Shown: positions 34,754-44,315 of the stretch, one piece after another
How positions within the stretch are numbered: position 1 is the first letter of the stretch
Layout: each line of letters begins with the position of its first letter
Assembly: GCF_000214375.1 (NCBI RefSeq)
Contig: NC_015578.1
Location: forward strand, 1,736,001-1,800,000
Direction: 5' to 3'
DNA length: 64,000 nucleotides
Source of the DNA: Treponema primitia ZAS-2
GTDB lineage: Bacteria; Spirochaetota; Spirochaetia; Treponematales; Breznakiellaceae
Program-made: the position numbers and the translations under genes
Notes under the pieces: model-generated
What the model was told of the DNA's origin: nothing
The model's database searches: none
Seen by the model: only the letters and a program-made list of their open reading frames with translations

Positions 34754-35997
34754 GGATCATGGGACGGCGTAAAACAGCTGTTTTTTGGGAACTGATCCTG
34801 ATTTTTTGCGCATCCGGGGGGTTTGGGGCGGACTTTGGGGTGGTGGTGAAAACGGAACCGGAATATGGATCAGGCTCGGAGAACTTCACCCTTACCGGAA
34901 GCGTCAATCCCTGGGTTTCCGCGCTTTTTAGCCCCGCCTTTAACCTGTATGTATCCGCTGGGGCGTATGCGGAATATACCGAACAGTCGCTACCCTTCAG
35001 CCGGGAAGGGTTTCCCCTTTTGATTGAACTGGAGCGTTTGGAATTGAATTGGCGGCCGGTTCCCACAGTGTCTTTTCAGCTGGGCCGGCAGCAGTATGGG
35101 GACCCGGCGGGACTTATCATGGCCGGGTTATTCGACGGGCTCCATGGGTCCTGGGGTTTTGAGAGGCTTCGTTTTTCCCTGGGGGCTTTGTATACAGGAT
35201 TACTGTACAAAAAAACGGCGAATATCGCTATGACCGCCCATGATTTGGAAAGCTATGCCGCCGGAACGGATTACCGTGATATGACAAGTTATTTTGCTTC
35301 CAAACGGATTCTGGTCCCGGTTATGGTGGAATTTTCCGATTTGAGTCCCCGGTCTTCCCTGGCGCTTAGCGTTATTGCCCAATTTGATATGAACCGTAGT
35401 GATATTGAGGACGACGAGGCGCCCCTTCACAGCCAATATCTGGAAATTCAATACCTTATAGAGCCCCGGGAACCGCTGCACATCACCTTTGCCGCCAGTG
35501 CGGGGCTAGTGGAGTATGGAAAACCGCAAATGGGTTTTGCCGCCATGGTAGGGGCGGACTATGAACCGCCTCAGGCGGTGAAGGATTTACTTTCTTTTCA
35601 GATGCGTTGGTCAAGCGGGAGGATGGATAGTTTTTTTGCCCCCTTTTTCCCGGTGAGTAATATTGCGGTGGGGGAAATTTTTACTCCCCGCTTAACGGGT
35701 TTGATGCAGCTCAAGGCTGCTTATAGCATACGGCCCCATACTAATTTTAGTGCCGAGGCGGGAGCGGGTTATTTTATCAGAACCGATTTAGAAACCCTGC
35801 AGGATGCAAATTTGGATCCTGCTTTAGATTCCCGGTTTTTAGGCGGGGAGCTTTACTGTTCGTTAATATGGGCACCCCAATCGACGCTCAGGCTGACAGC
35901 CGGGGGCGGTGCTTTTTTTCCGGGATTGGGAGGGGCCTTTGCTTCTGATACCGGAATTAGATGGAAAGCCTCATTAGGGCTTATGGTTTCTTTGTAA
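34750..35997 (+). CDS. Predicted outer-membrane beta-barrel protein
   Basis: A 415-residue exported protein. After a signal peptide (~residues 12-27) it has many short amphipathic strands with alternating hydrophobic residues and aromatic belts, for example FSLGALYTGLLY and LRLTAGGGAFF, and it ends in LGLMVSL. This is the look of a large beta-barrel in the outer membrane, but no named family is recognised. GTG at 34750 overlaps the previous stop; an ATG at 34759 is an alternative. Its place before FecR and lipoprotein genes supports an envelope role. Confidence 0.55.
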   Translation: MRIMGRRKTAVFWELILIFCASGGFGADFGVVVKTEPEYGSGSENFTLTGSVNPWVSALFSPAFNLYVSAGAYAEYTEQSLPFSREGFPLLIELERLELNWRPVPTVSFQLGRQQYGDPAGLIMAGLFDGLHGSWGFERLRFSLGALYTGLLYKKTANIAMTAHDLESYAAGTDYRDMTSYFASKRILVPVMVEFSDLSPRSSLALSVIAQFDMNRSDIEDDEAPLHSQYLEIQYLIEPREPLHITFAASAGLVEYGKPQMGFAAMVGADYEPPQAVKDLLSFQMRWSSGRMDSFFAPFFPVSNIAVGEIFTPRLTGLMQLKAAYSIRPHTNFSAEAGAGYFIRTDLETLQDANLDPALDSRFLGGELYCSLIWAPQSTLRLTAGGGAFFPGLGGAFASDTGIRWKASLGLMVSL

Positions 35998-36024
35998 AGG
36001 CGAGTAGAAAGATTGGAGATTGTT

Positions 36025-36750
36025 ATGAAAAAGTATCCGGCAAGCCTGTTGTTTATCTGGGTTTTAGCGGTTCCGTCCATGGGGCTTTGGGCTCAGAATG
36101 GGGCGGTATCCAAGGCGCGGGAAACTACGTCGCAAGCAGCGTTTATTCAGGAGATTAGCGGGAAGGTGGAAACCAAGGCTCCGGGCTCAGACTGGGTTAG
36201 CGCCGTTGAAGGCCAAATGATAGAAAATGGGACCATGATTTCCACGGGCTTTAAGGGTGTAGCCCTGATAGCATTGGGAAATTCAGTTTTGACCGTGCGG
36301 CCTTTAACCAGGCTGACCTTACGGGAAATTCGGGAAAACGCCGGGAATGAACAGGTACGATTGGATATGGAAACAGGCAGGATACGGGCGGATGTGTCCC
36401 CTCCGGCAGGGGGCAGGACGGATTTTATGGTCCGCAGCCCCATCACAACAGCTTCAGTGCGGGGGACATCCTTTGAGTTTGATGGGACGATCCTGATAGT
36501 CGCCCAGGGGCAGGTACGCTTTACCGGCGGGGATAGTACATCGGTATATGTAAGCGCAGGCCATAGGGTTACCATAAATTCAATGTCCGGGGAACCCATC
36601 CTGGTTGCAGAAATGATACGGGAAGAAATGAAACCGGATTTACCCGCAGGGATGAGCGCAGCTGCGCGGGGGAAGGAAATAAATCCATGGAAGGGTACAG
36701 ATTTGTCAGCGGAGGGAACCGTGTATGTCGGTACGAAATGGGTTGAATGA
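36025..36750 (+). CDS. FecR-domain protein, exported
   Basis: A 241-residue protein with a signal peptide (MKKYPASLLFIWVLAVPSMG region) and a FecR domain at ~30-165. Typical features are the ISGKVETK start, GTMISTGFKGVALIALGNS, and the strand pattern with TTASVRGTSFEF. In other bacteria FecR domains pass signals across the envelope; in spirochaetes they are often found near CHASE2 adenylate cyclases, as here (41521). The ATG at 36025 follows GGAG by 7 nt. The end overlaps the next gene by 26 nt. Confidence 0.8.
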   Translation: MKKYPASLLFIWVLAVPSMGLWAQNGAVSKARETTSQAAFIQEISGKVETKAPGSDWVSAVEGQMIENGTMISTGFKGVALIALGNSVLTVRPLTRLTLREIRENAGNEQVRLDMETGRIRADVSPPAGGRTDFMVRSPITTASVRGTSFEFDGTILIVAQGQVRFTGGDSTSVYVSAGHRVTINSMSGEPILVAEMIREEMKPDLPAGMSAAARGKEINPWKGTDLSAEGTVYVGTKWVE

Positions 36751-37690
36751 ATTGAAGAAGGCCATAATGGGATTGGCCGTTTTGTTATTTTTGGCTTCCT
36801 GTGATTTCTTAATGGGCCCCCCTGTGGAGCAGGGGAATGTAACAATCCATACCGGCCGCAATGGAAGAGCTGCCCTGACCCACGATATTACCGATCAGTT
36901 TCAGTACACGTTTATTTTTACCGGGCCGGAGCAGCATTTTGAATGGACCCCTGCTCCGGGAGTGTCTTCACGAACCCTGGCCTTAGATATGGGAGAATGG
37001 CTTGTTGAAGTCAGCGCTTTTAACGGGAACATAGTTGTTGGAGAGGGGAAAGAACGTTTTACGGTTGTGCGGGGAGATAATCCGGTTGAAGTACTGATGC
37101 GGGAGACTTCCAGGAGCATAAAAATTTTTAACATCACTAGCCCGGTTAGCGCAGTGGGGATCGTGGATGAGGCCGCCCATACCGTTGCCATCAATGTGCC
37201 TTACGGAACGGATGTAATGAATATGGTTACTTCAATCACCCATACCGGAGCGTCCATACGTCCTGAATCCGGGACGGAGCAGGACTTTACCGATGCGGTG
37301 CTTTATACGGTAACTGCAGCGAATGGTTCAACCCAGGAATATGAGGTACGCGTAGTAATACTGGACCGTCAGGAAATAAGTATTACCTTTACCGATCCTA
37401 TGGATACAAACGTTGGCCTTACGGTTAGTGGTATGGGTCTGACCTATGATGATCCAACGGATACGTATACGCTTCTCTGGCTTCCCCCGAGCGTTTTAAG
37501 GCTGACCGCAGCGGGAGGTCTCGAATACCAGTGGCACGTGGATGGGATCGATAGTACCGGCTGGGTCGCCACGGCCAGCTATGATCGTCAAGGTAATTCA
37601 TTTGCTCTGGGGCAGCATCAGATCATGGTCAAGATCAGGACTTCAGCAGGGGCAGTGTACTCGGAGACGGTTAATTTTATTGTAGACTGA
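36725..37690 (+). CDS. Lipoprotein with DUF5018-like domain
   Basis: A 321-residue lipoprotein. The lipobox LFLASC gives a lipidated Cys near residue 27. Residues ~130-215 resemble the DUF5018/Ig-like units of treponemal surface proteins, with the pattern in VPYGTDVMNMVTSITHTGASI and YTVTAANGSTQEYEVRV. The rest is strand-rich. The function is unknown. It overlaps the FecR gene and is followed 19 nt later by the large beta-helix lipoprotein. Confidence 0.6.
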   Translation: MSVRNGLNELKKAIMGLAVLLFLASCDFLMGPPVEQGNVTIHTGRNGRAALTHDITDQFQYTFIFTGPEQHFEWTPAPGVSSRTLALDMGEWLVEVSAFNGNIVVGEGKERFTVVRGDNPVEVLMRETSRSIKIFNITSPVSAVGIVDEAAHTVAINVPYGTDVMNMVTSITHTGASIRPESGTEQDFTDAVLYTVTAANGSTQEYEVRVVILDRQEISITFTDPMDTNVGLTVSGMGLTYDDPTDTYTLLWLPPSVLRLTAAGGLEYQWHVDGIDSTGWVATASYDRQGNSFALGQHQIMVKIRTSAGAVYSETVNFIVD

Positions 37691-37709
37691 GTGTGAAAAG
37701 GATGGATGT

Positions 37710-40700
37710 ATGAAAAATATGAATGAGCGGAATGATAATAGAAAACCGAACAGGTTTGGGATACGAAATTTTTCGGGCCCGGCCCTGAAGGTTTCCCTTT
37801 CCGCATTTATACTTCCCGTCATATTGGCAGCCTGTCTTAACCCGGTTCAAGATGCCAAGCCCCCGGTTTTGGGGCGGGTACTGGTGTCCCTTGGGGATGG
37901 AGGGGGGAGAAGTTTGCTGCCCCCAACTACTGATTTTACCAAATTTACCCTCGTTTTTAGTTCCGGAGAAAAAACAGTAACAATGGATCTTACCGGTGAT
38001 GATTCCAAAACCATTAGCGCCGGTGGGTACGGGGTGGACCTGGAGCTGGGAACCTGGAATTTAACTGTTAGCGCTTATACCGGGACCGCTCCGGATTATA
38101 CGCTCACTGCGGAGAGTGCAGAAGCGGTAGAAATTGTAGTTAGCTGGGGCAGTATCAGTGTGCAAAAAATATGGCTCATCCCTGTAACGGTGGGCAATGG
38201 TACTTTTTCATGGGATATCAGTTTTCCTATTACCATGGGTACTTTCATTAACGATGTTGCGACGCTGGAATTAAAAAAACCGGACGGCGCTATTGCAGTC
38301 CACCAGGACCTATTAGCCGCTAATCTTACGAATACGGCCACAGAAAAAGTGTCGAAGGGATCGGTCGATATTCCTGTTGAATACTATGATGTGGTTATCA
38401 GGCTGCAAAAAGATGAAAAGCTTGCGGGGCGGGCTGAGCTGGCGCGTATTTTCCCGGGGCTGACCACAGATGCGGTCTTTAGCTTTACTGAGGATGATTT
38501 TGTGAGTCAGAAGTACCTGATGGGGGAAATTCAAGACCCTGCCAATACTTCCGGTCTAACCCTGTCAGATGTCAGGATAACTGCTTTTGACAGCGACCCC
38601 CGGGTCGCCGGAAACCCGATTTCCGACCCGGTTACGGTTACTGAGGGCAGATGGGCGTTGAAAGTTCCGGTTGATACTTCCAGCGCCTATTTTAAGGTGG
38701 AATTCCACCTGAGCGGTAATACTCCCGGAGTTTACGAAACAATCGAAGGCCCATTTAACACCACGGTAACTAACGAAGGCGCCTTAACCGAACCCATTCC
38801 CCCGGCAGCCATCATCCCTTTTCAGGCGCAGGTGGACGACATACTTTATTTCACCCTTGAGGATGCCATAGAAGCAGCAAAAAACATATCCGCAACTAAA
38901 TCTGCGTCTAACCCGGTTATTGTAACCCTGCTTGAGGATATATCTCTAAGCAGCCCAATAACCATTTCAACCGGAACCTTTGTAAAACTTGTTTCCCGTC
39001 CCGCCAGTGGAGCCGGCGAAGGGAAGACCTTAAGCCGGGCTACGACTGACAGTCTTTTTACGGTGGAAACCGGCGGATACCTGGAATTGGGTGGCGATGC
39101 GACCCTTACCATTAATGGTGAAAAAGGGACTTATAGTGCTGTGACCAGCGCCTTGATTACCGTAGATGGCGGCGCCTTTACCATGACAAGCAGTTCTATC
39201 CGTGAGAACCATGACCACGGGGTGTATGTAGAGAGCGGCACCTTTACCATGTCGGGGGGGTCCATCACCGGAAACGAAAACAGCGGGGTGGGAATGCTTG
39301 ATGGTACATTTACCCTGAAAGGCGGAAACATAGGCGGCGAACTCATCGAAGGAAATACCGCTGTAAGCGGCGGCGGGGTGCTCATGTCCGGCGGTATCTT
39401 TGAAATGTCAGGCGGTTCGATATCCGGAAATGCGTCGTCCGGCGTTGCCAGTACTGATGGTACCGGTGGCGGGGTGGCCGTGCATGGTGGTACGTTTACC
39501 ATGTCGGGTGGTTCAATCCGCAATAATACTGCCTTTAGCCTTTCTGGCGGATCCGGCGGCGGTGTGTATGTGAGTGCCGGCGATTTTGATATGCAAGGCG
39601 GCTCCATCACCGGGAATAAAGCCCGGACCCTGTCAGCAAACGACGGTTATGGCGGCGGGGTGTATAAGGACGGCAACGGTAAGTTTGAAATGAAAGGCAG
39701 CGCTTCCATTGCCTCGAATGAGGCTGGTGACGGCGGCGGGGTATATGTGGCAGCCGGCGGATTTGATATGCAAGGCGGTTCTATAGCTGAAAATAAAGCC
39801 AACTTTAGTGCAGTAAACAACGGTAATGGCGGCGGGGTGTATGTGAAAAACGGTAGATTTTATATGCAGAATAATTCTTCCATCAAAGAAAATGAAGCTA
39901 TGCAAGATGGCGGTGGGGTGTATATGGAAAATGGAGCGTTTACCATGGATCCCGGTACTTCTATTGCTTCTAACAGTGCTGGTCAAGATGGCGGCGGAAT
40001 GTTGTTGTACTCATCTTCTAATAAAGAATTCAAAATACAGGGTTCCATCACCGGCAATAGTGCTCAAAACGGTGGTGGAATGTTTGTAGAGCTCTCTAAT
40101 GCTAACACGCTTTATTTCGCTGGAATTATAGGAGGTGACGATCCCGGCAAGGGGAATACTGCTGTAATGGGTGGAGGGATGTATATAAAAAATTATAGGT
40201 TAACCATGAACCTAATTTCTAATACCAGCGGTTTTATCACTGGGAATACTGCTTCCACCAATGGCGGCGGGGTGTATGTAGATGCCGTGTCATTTACCGT
40301 GAAAGGCGCCACCGCCATCACTGGGAATACCGCGACCGGAACCGGCGGTGTGCCTGGCCTTGGCGGCGGGGTGTATGTGAATGGCGGTACTTTTAATATG
40401 CAGGATACTTCCTCCATCAAAGAGAATGAGGCTGGTCAAGATGGCGGCGGGGTGTATGTAGCTAACGCCGGGATATTTACTATGTATAGTACTTCTTTCA
40501 TCAAAGAAAATGAGGCTGGTCAAGATGGCGGCGGGGTGTATGTGAATGCCGGTACTTTTAATATGCAGGATACTTCCTCCATCAAAGAGAATGAGGCTGG
40601 TCAATATGGCGGCGGGGTTTATGTAGCGAATGCCGGGTCGTTTGCCATGATGCATACTTCCTTCATGAAAAAGAATGAGGCTGGTCAAGATGGCGGCGGT

Positions 40701-41471
40701 GTGTATGTGGTGAATGCCGGGTCGTTTGTCATGGAAGGCGCCACCGCCATCACCTGGAATACTGCCTCCATCAATGGCGGCGGGGTGTATGTGGATGCGG
40801 GGTCGTTTAATATGCTGAATACTTCTTTAATCGAAAAGAATATGGCTGGTCAAGATGGCGGCGGTGTGTATGTGGCTGATGGGAATTTTGACATGGGAAC
40901 CTACAGTAGCGACAGCCCCTCCATTTCCGAAAATACCGCCAGTGATGGAGGAGGAATTTATGTGGCGAACCCTGGTACTGTTAACTTCAATCAAGGTTCT
41001 ATCACCGGGAATACCGCCTCCACCAATGGCGGCGGGGTGTATGTGGATGCGGGGTCGTTTACTATGGGAGGCAACAGTGCCATCACCGGGAATACTGCCT
41101 CCACCAATGGCGGCGGGGTGTATGTGGATGCGGGGTCGTTTACCATGGAAGGCAACAGTGCCATCACCGGAAATATCGCCTCCACCAATGGCGGTGGGGT
41201 GTATGTGGATGCGGGGAATTTTAAGATTGGATACAGCTTAAGCGACAACACCTCCATTTTCGAAAACACCGCAATAAATGGGGGAGGAATGTATGTGGCA
41301 AATCCTTCTGGTACTGTTACCTTCCTTTATGGTTCCATCACCGGAAATACCGCGACCGGAACCGGCGGTGTGCTTGGCCTTGGCGGCGGCGTTTATAGCA
41401 AAAAAACTCTCGCTAATACTAGCTTAGTAGTAGATAATACTCCCGACAACTATATATACATATCACCCTAA
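37710..41471 (+). CDS. Large beta-helix repeat lipoprotein
   Basis: A 1253-residue predicted surface lipoprotein with lipobox VILAAC near residue 42. Residues ~50-370 are strand-rich, Ig-like segments. From ~400 to the end it is a repetitive right-handed beta-helix. The unit is about 27 residues and carries GGGVYV, then FxM, SxI and GNTA or ENEA motifs. These resemble chlamydial Pmp (GGAI/FxxN) and treponemal beta-helix proteins. There is no autotransporter barrel at the C-terminus, so display must depend on the lipid anchor or a partner. Some units are nearly identical at the DNA level (40400-40700 and 41001-41230), which would allow recombination between them. Likely adhesin or substrate-binding function, inferred. 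Confidence 0.75.
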   Translation: MKNMNERNDNRKPNRFGIRNFSGPALKVSLSAFILPVILAACLNPVQDAKPPVLGRVLVSLGDGGGRSLLPPTTDFTKFTLVFSSGEKTVTMDLTGDDSKTISAGGYGVDLELGTWNLTVSAYTGTAPDYTLTAESAEAVEIVVSWGSISVQKIWLIPVTVGNGTFSWDISFPITMGTFINDVATLELKKPDGAIAVHQDLLAANLTNTATEKVSKGSVDIPVEYYDVVIRLQKDEKLAGRAELARIFPGLTTDAVFSFTEDDFVSQKYLMGEIQDPANTSGLTLSDVRITAFDSDPRVAGNPISDPVTVTEGRWALKVPVDTSSAYFKVEFHLSGNTPGVYETIEGPFNTTVTNEGALTEPIPPAAIIPFQAQVDDILYFTLEDAIEAAKNISATKSASNPVIVTLLEDISLSSPITISTGTFVKLVSRPASGAGEGKTLSRATTDSLFTVETGGYLELGGDATLTINGEKGTYSAVTSALITVDGGAFTMTSSSIRENHDHGVYVESGTFTMSGGSITGNENSGVGMLDGTFTLKGGNIGGELIEGNTAVSGGGVLMSGGIFEMSGGSISGNASSGVASTDGTGGGVAVHGGTFTMSGGSIRNNTAFSLSGGSGGGVYVSAGDFDMQGGSITGNKARTLSANDGYGGGVYKDGNGKFEMKGSASIASNEAGDGGGVYVAAGGFDMQGGSIAENKANFSAVNNGNGGGVYVKNGRFYMQNNSSIKENEAMQDGGGVYMENGAFTMDPGTSIASNSAGQDGGGMLLYSSSNKEFKIQGSITGNSAQNGGGMFVELSNANTLYFAGIIGGDDPGKGNTAVMGGGMYIKNYRLTMNLISNTSGFITGNTASTNGGGVYVDAVSFTVKGATAITGNTATGTGGVPGLGGGVYVNGGTFNMQDTSSIKENEAGQDGGGVYVANAGIFTMYSTSFIKENEAGQDGGGVYVNAGTFNMQDTSSIKENEAGQYGGGVYVANAGSFAMMHTSFMKKNEAGQDGGGVYVVNAGSFVMEGATAITWNTASINGGGVYVDAGSFNMLNTSLIEKNMAGQDGGGVYVADGNFDMGTYSSDSPSISENTASDGGGIYVANPGTVNFNQGSITGNTASTNGGGVYVDAGSFTMGGNSAITGNTASTNGGGVYVDAGSFTMEGNSAITGNIASTNGGGVYVDAGNFKIGYSLSDNTSIFENTAINGGGMYVANPSGTVTFLYGSITGNTATGTGGVLGLGGGVYSKKTLANTSLVVDNTPDNYIYISP
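41001..41220 (+). repeat. 81-bp tandem repeats inside the beta-helix gene
   Basis: Copies begin at 41001, 41082 and 41163. The first two are almost identical; the third is identical over its first ~55 bases apart from a few changes. A second family of 81- or 84-bp units lies at about 40410-40690. The period equals 27 or 28 residues, one helical coil with its loop. Confidence 0.85.
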
Positions 41472-41482
41472 CAGAAAAACTG

Positions 41483-41554
41483 CGGAGACCAGAAATGCCT
41501 GAACCTAACAGAGGAGACACATCATCACTATACATAAAACATCGGCCCTGGTAG
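41483..41554 (+). other. Upstream start and probable frameshift of the cyclase gene
   Basis: An ATG at 41495 has CGGAG 7 nt upstream and encodes MPEPNRGDTSSLYIK, then stops at 41552-41554. The cyclase frame, clearly coding from 41521, is in the -1 frame relative to it and has no ATG, GTG or TTG before 41638. One extra A in the AAAA run at 41536-41539, or a -1 slip there, would join the two. A second option is a non-standard start (ATC at 41524) behind GAGGAG at 41511. Confidence 0.6.
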
Positions 41555-44277
41555 CCCTGGGGTCAAGCGTCATATTTTTTCTCCTCTCCCTGACCCCCTT
41601 TTTCCAGCAGGGGGAAAACAAGGTCTACGATAGTTTCTTGCGGTTCAGGCCCAAGCGGGAACGGATAGACAATGTAGTTTTTCTGGATGTGGATGATCTG
41701 TCGGTGGCGCATATCGGGGTGTTTCCCTGGCCGCGCTCGATAATGGCCGACGGGCTGCTCAGGCTTAAAGAATACGGGGCGGACGCGGCGATATTCGATA
41801 TCGAGTATATCGATAAAAGCCCTACCCAGGTGGACGAGGTGTATTTGCGGGATGGGCTGCGGGCCGACTATAACCGGCGCTTCTCTCAAATAGGGGCCAA
41901 TGTGGCGGAGCTGCTCAATGCGGTCGGCGCAGGGTATATACCGGTGAAGGAGGCTCCGGCGTATATCGGCGACATGATGGACCTCATCGCCGACGAGCGG
42001 GACGGCCTCTACAGGGATACCCTGGCCATCACCAGGGATAATGATGAGTACCTTGCCCAGGCTGCGGCCCTGTTCGGAAAAGCCTGGGGAACACTAAACC
42101 TGCAGGATGAATTTCCCCTCACCGGGGAACAGGCGGAACGGCGGCCCCTGGCGGAACAGCGCTTTTCCTATCCACTTACTGCGGATGAGGATGTTCCTGT
42201 GGGTAATAATATTGATATTCTCGCCGCAATTCCGTCTTTTATGTCGGCTGTCCGTGGAGCGGGATTTACCAATGTGGAAATTGACAGCGATGGTATCAGG
42301 CGGCGCATATTTCTGACCAGGAAGGTCGGGGATCACTGGTATCTTCAGCTTGCCTTTGCGCCCTTGATGGAATATCTGGGATACCCTTCAATTGAACTGC
42401 ATCCCCGCAAGCTCATCATAAAAGGCGCCGAAGCCGGGGATAGGGTTATTCCCCTGGACAGCGCCGGAGCAATGCTGCTGGATTGGCCTACCGCAAGCTA
42501 CCGGGATAGTTACTCCCATATTTCATTTTTACGGTTTTCCCTGCTGACCGAATACGAGGCCCATATTGAACAGTACCTGGACGCCCTTCTTTTTGCGGAC
42601 CGGCATTTGTTTCCCCATATTGTAGAAAACTCAGGAACCCTTGCCGCAATTCTTAATAATGCCAATGACGAGCGTTCCCGTGCGGTGGAAGGGACCGACG
42701 AGGCTAGCTTTGCAAAATACATGGTTTTGCGGGATCAGGGTCTGGTTCAATTAGAGGAATTTCTTGACGGCGCCGGGGATTACCTTGAAACTGAAACCCT
42801 GGGATTTTTGGAAAACCCGGGGGGGCTGGATCCTGAGTATATCAGGCAGGAAGCAGAGTACTGTCAAAACCTGCTTGAGTATCTGCAAACCGAGTTAAAG
42901 GCCCTGGAAGAGACCCGGGGCTATTTGCGGGAAAACCTTGCAGGAAAATTGTGCATCATCGGGCGGGTTGATACAGGAACCACGGATATCGGGGTCAACC
43001 CCTTTCACGGGGAATACGTTAATGTGGGTACCCACGCGGTGGTGCTGGATACCATACTGTCTTCTTCTTTTATCACCCCCCTGCCATCTTTCTGGAGTAT
43101 ACTAATACTGTTTCTGCTGGGCCCCCTTGTTATTATAAGTATTTCAAATGTTACTCCTGGATTACGTTTCCTCCTGGGTATTTCCGCAGATTTGCTGTTT
43201 TTTATTTTCAGCTTCTGCCTCTTTTATTTCAAGGGCATCTTCCTGGCACCCCTGAATCCAGCGCTTGCCCTGATCACGGCCCTTGTTTTGCGGGAAACCC
43301 TCGCCTATGTGGGAACCGAAAAGGAAAAAAAGTTTATCCGCTCCGCCTTCTCCCGGTACCTTGCCCCCAAGGTTATTGAGCAGATCATTGCGGACCCTTC
43401 CAAATTGCAGCTCGGCGGCCAGAAGCGGGAAATGACCGCCATGTTTACGGATATCCGCAGTTTTTCTACCATTTCGGAAGCCTTAGGCGATCCGGCCATG
43501 CTGGTGCAGCTCCTCAATTTCTACTTGACCCGGATGAGCAACATTGTCATGGAACACCAGGGGACCATCGACAAATACGAAGGGGACGCGATTATTGCCT
43601 TTTTCGGCGCGCCTTTGGAACTGCCTAACCATGCGGTTATGGCCTGCCGTTCCGCCGTTGAGATGAAAAAAGCAGAGCTGGCAATCAACAGGGATGCCAT
43701 AAGCGAGGGCCTAGTAACCGAAGCTGCCATAGAAGCGCTGCTGAAAAAGGGCATCATAACGGAAAGCGGCAGATCGGAACCGGTTTTTACCCGCATCGGC
43801 CTCAACACCGGGGACATGGTGGTGGGGAACATGGGGACCCCGAACAAGATGGACTACACCATCATGGGCGACGCAGTGAACCTGGCGGCCCGGCTTGAAG
43901 GGGTAAACAAGCAGTACAATACCCGGGGCATTCTTATCAGCGAATACACCCGCGCCCAAATCGGGGAAGAATTCCTTTTGCGCCGCCTTGACCGGGTCCG
44001 GGTGGTGGGGAAAAACGAGCCCATACGCCTGTACGAAATTGTGGACATGGCGGATGCCGCTTCCGCTGAGGATGCCAAAAGGGTAGGGCTCTTTAATGCC
44101 GCCCTGGACTTTTTTGAAAACCGGGACTGGGCTGCGGCGGACGAGGGCTTTCAGGCGGTCCTGGAAATGGCGCCCCTGGACGGGCCTGGGCTCATATACC
44201 GGAAACGATGCGCCGCATTCAGGAAAAAAACTGCGGACGACAACTGGGACGGGGTATTTAACTTGGATGAAAAATAG
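41521..44277 (+). CDS. CHASE2-domain adenylate cyclase
   Basis: A membrane receptor cyclase making cyclic AMP. In-frame coding is clear from 41521: a membrane helix (ALVALGSSVIFFLLSL), then QQGENKVYDSFLRFRP, the usual beginning of CHASE2. The sensor domain extends to about residue 525, followed by three membrane helices. A class III cyclase domain (~635-830) has both metal Asp residues (AMFTDIRSF and KYEGDAI) and the Lys and Asp of adenine specificity (DKYEGD, IMGDAVNLAARLEG). The first in-frame standard start is TTG at 41638, which would cut off the helix, so the true start is upstream (see 41483-41554). The link with the FecR protein suggests that envelope status controls cAMP. Confidence 0.85.
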   Translation: MITIHKTSALVALGSSVIFFLLSLTPFFQQGENKVYDSFLRFRPKRERIDNVVFLDVDDLSVAHIGVFPWPRSIMADGLLRLKEYGADAAIFDIEYIDKSPTQVDEVYLRDGLRADYNRRFSQIGANVAELLNAVGAGYIPVKEAPAYIGDMMDLIADERDGLYRDTLAITRDNDEYLAQAAALFGKAWGTLNLQDEFPLTGEQAERRPLAEQRFSYPLTADEDVPVGNNIDILAAIPSFMSAVRGAGFTNVEIDSDGIRRRIFLTRKVGDHWYLQLAFAPLMEYLGYPSIELHPRKLIIKGAEAGDRVIPLDSAGAMLLDWPTASYRDSYSHISFLRFSLLTEYEAHIEQYLDALLFADRHLFPHIVENSGTLAAILNNANDERSRAVEGTDEASFAKYMVLRDQGLVQLEEFLDGAGDYLETETLGFLENPGGLDPEYIRQEAEYCQNLLEYLQTELKALEETRGYLRENLAGKLCIIGRVDTGTTDIGVNPFHGEYVNVGTHAVVLDTILSSSFITPLPSFWSILILFLLGPLVIISISNVTPGLRFLLGISADLLFFIFSFCLFYFKGIFLAPLNPALALITALVLRETLAYVGTEKEKKFIRSAFSRYLAPKVIEQIIADPSKLQLGGQKREMTAMFTDIRSFSTISEALGDPAMLVQLLNFYLTRMSNIVMEHQGTIDKYEGDAIIAFFGAPLELPNHAVMACRSAVEMKKAELAINRDAISEGLVTEAAIEALLKKGIITESGRSEPVFTRIGLNTGDMVVGNMGTPNKMDYTIMGDAVNLAARLEGVNKQYNTRGILISEYTRAQIGEEFLLRRLDRVRVVGKNEPIRLYEIVDMADAASAEDAKRVGLFNAALDFFENRDWAAADEGFQAVLEMAPLDGPGLIYRKRCAAFRKKTADDNWDGVFNLDEK

Positions 44278-44315
44278 CCTATACTATAAGCAATTCACTC
44301 ATCAAAGGAGTTCCC

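Noticed and set aside
40400-41230. Regular repeats that could suggest a CRISPR array
   Set aside because: The repeats are in frame, lack unique spacers of constant length and encode GGGVYV beta-helix coils.
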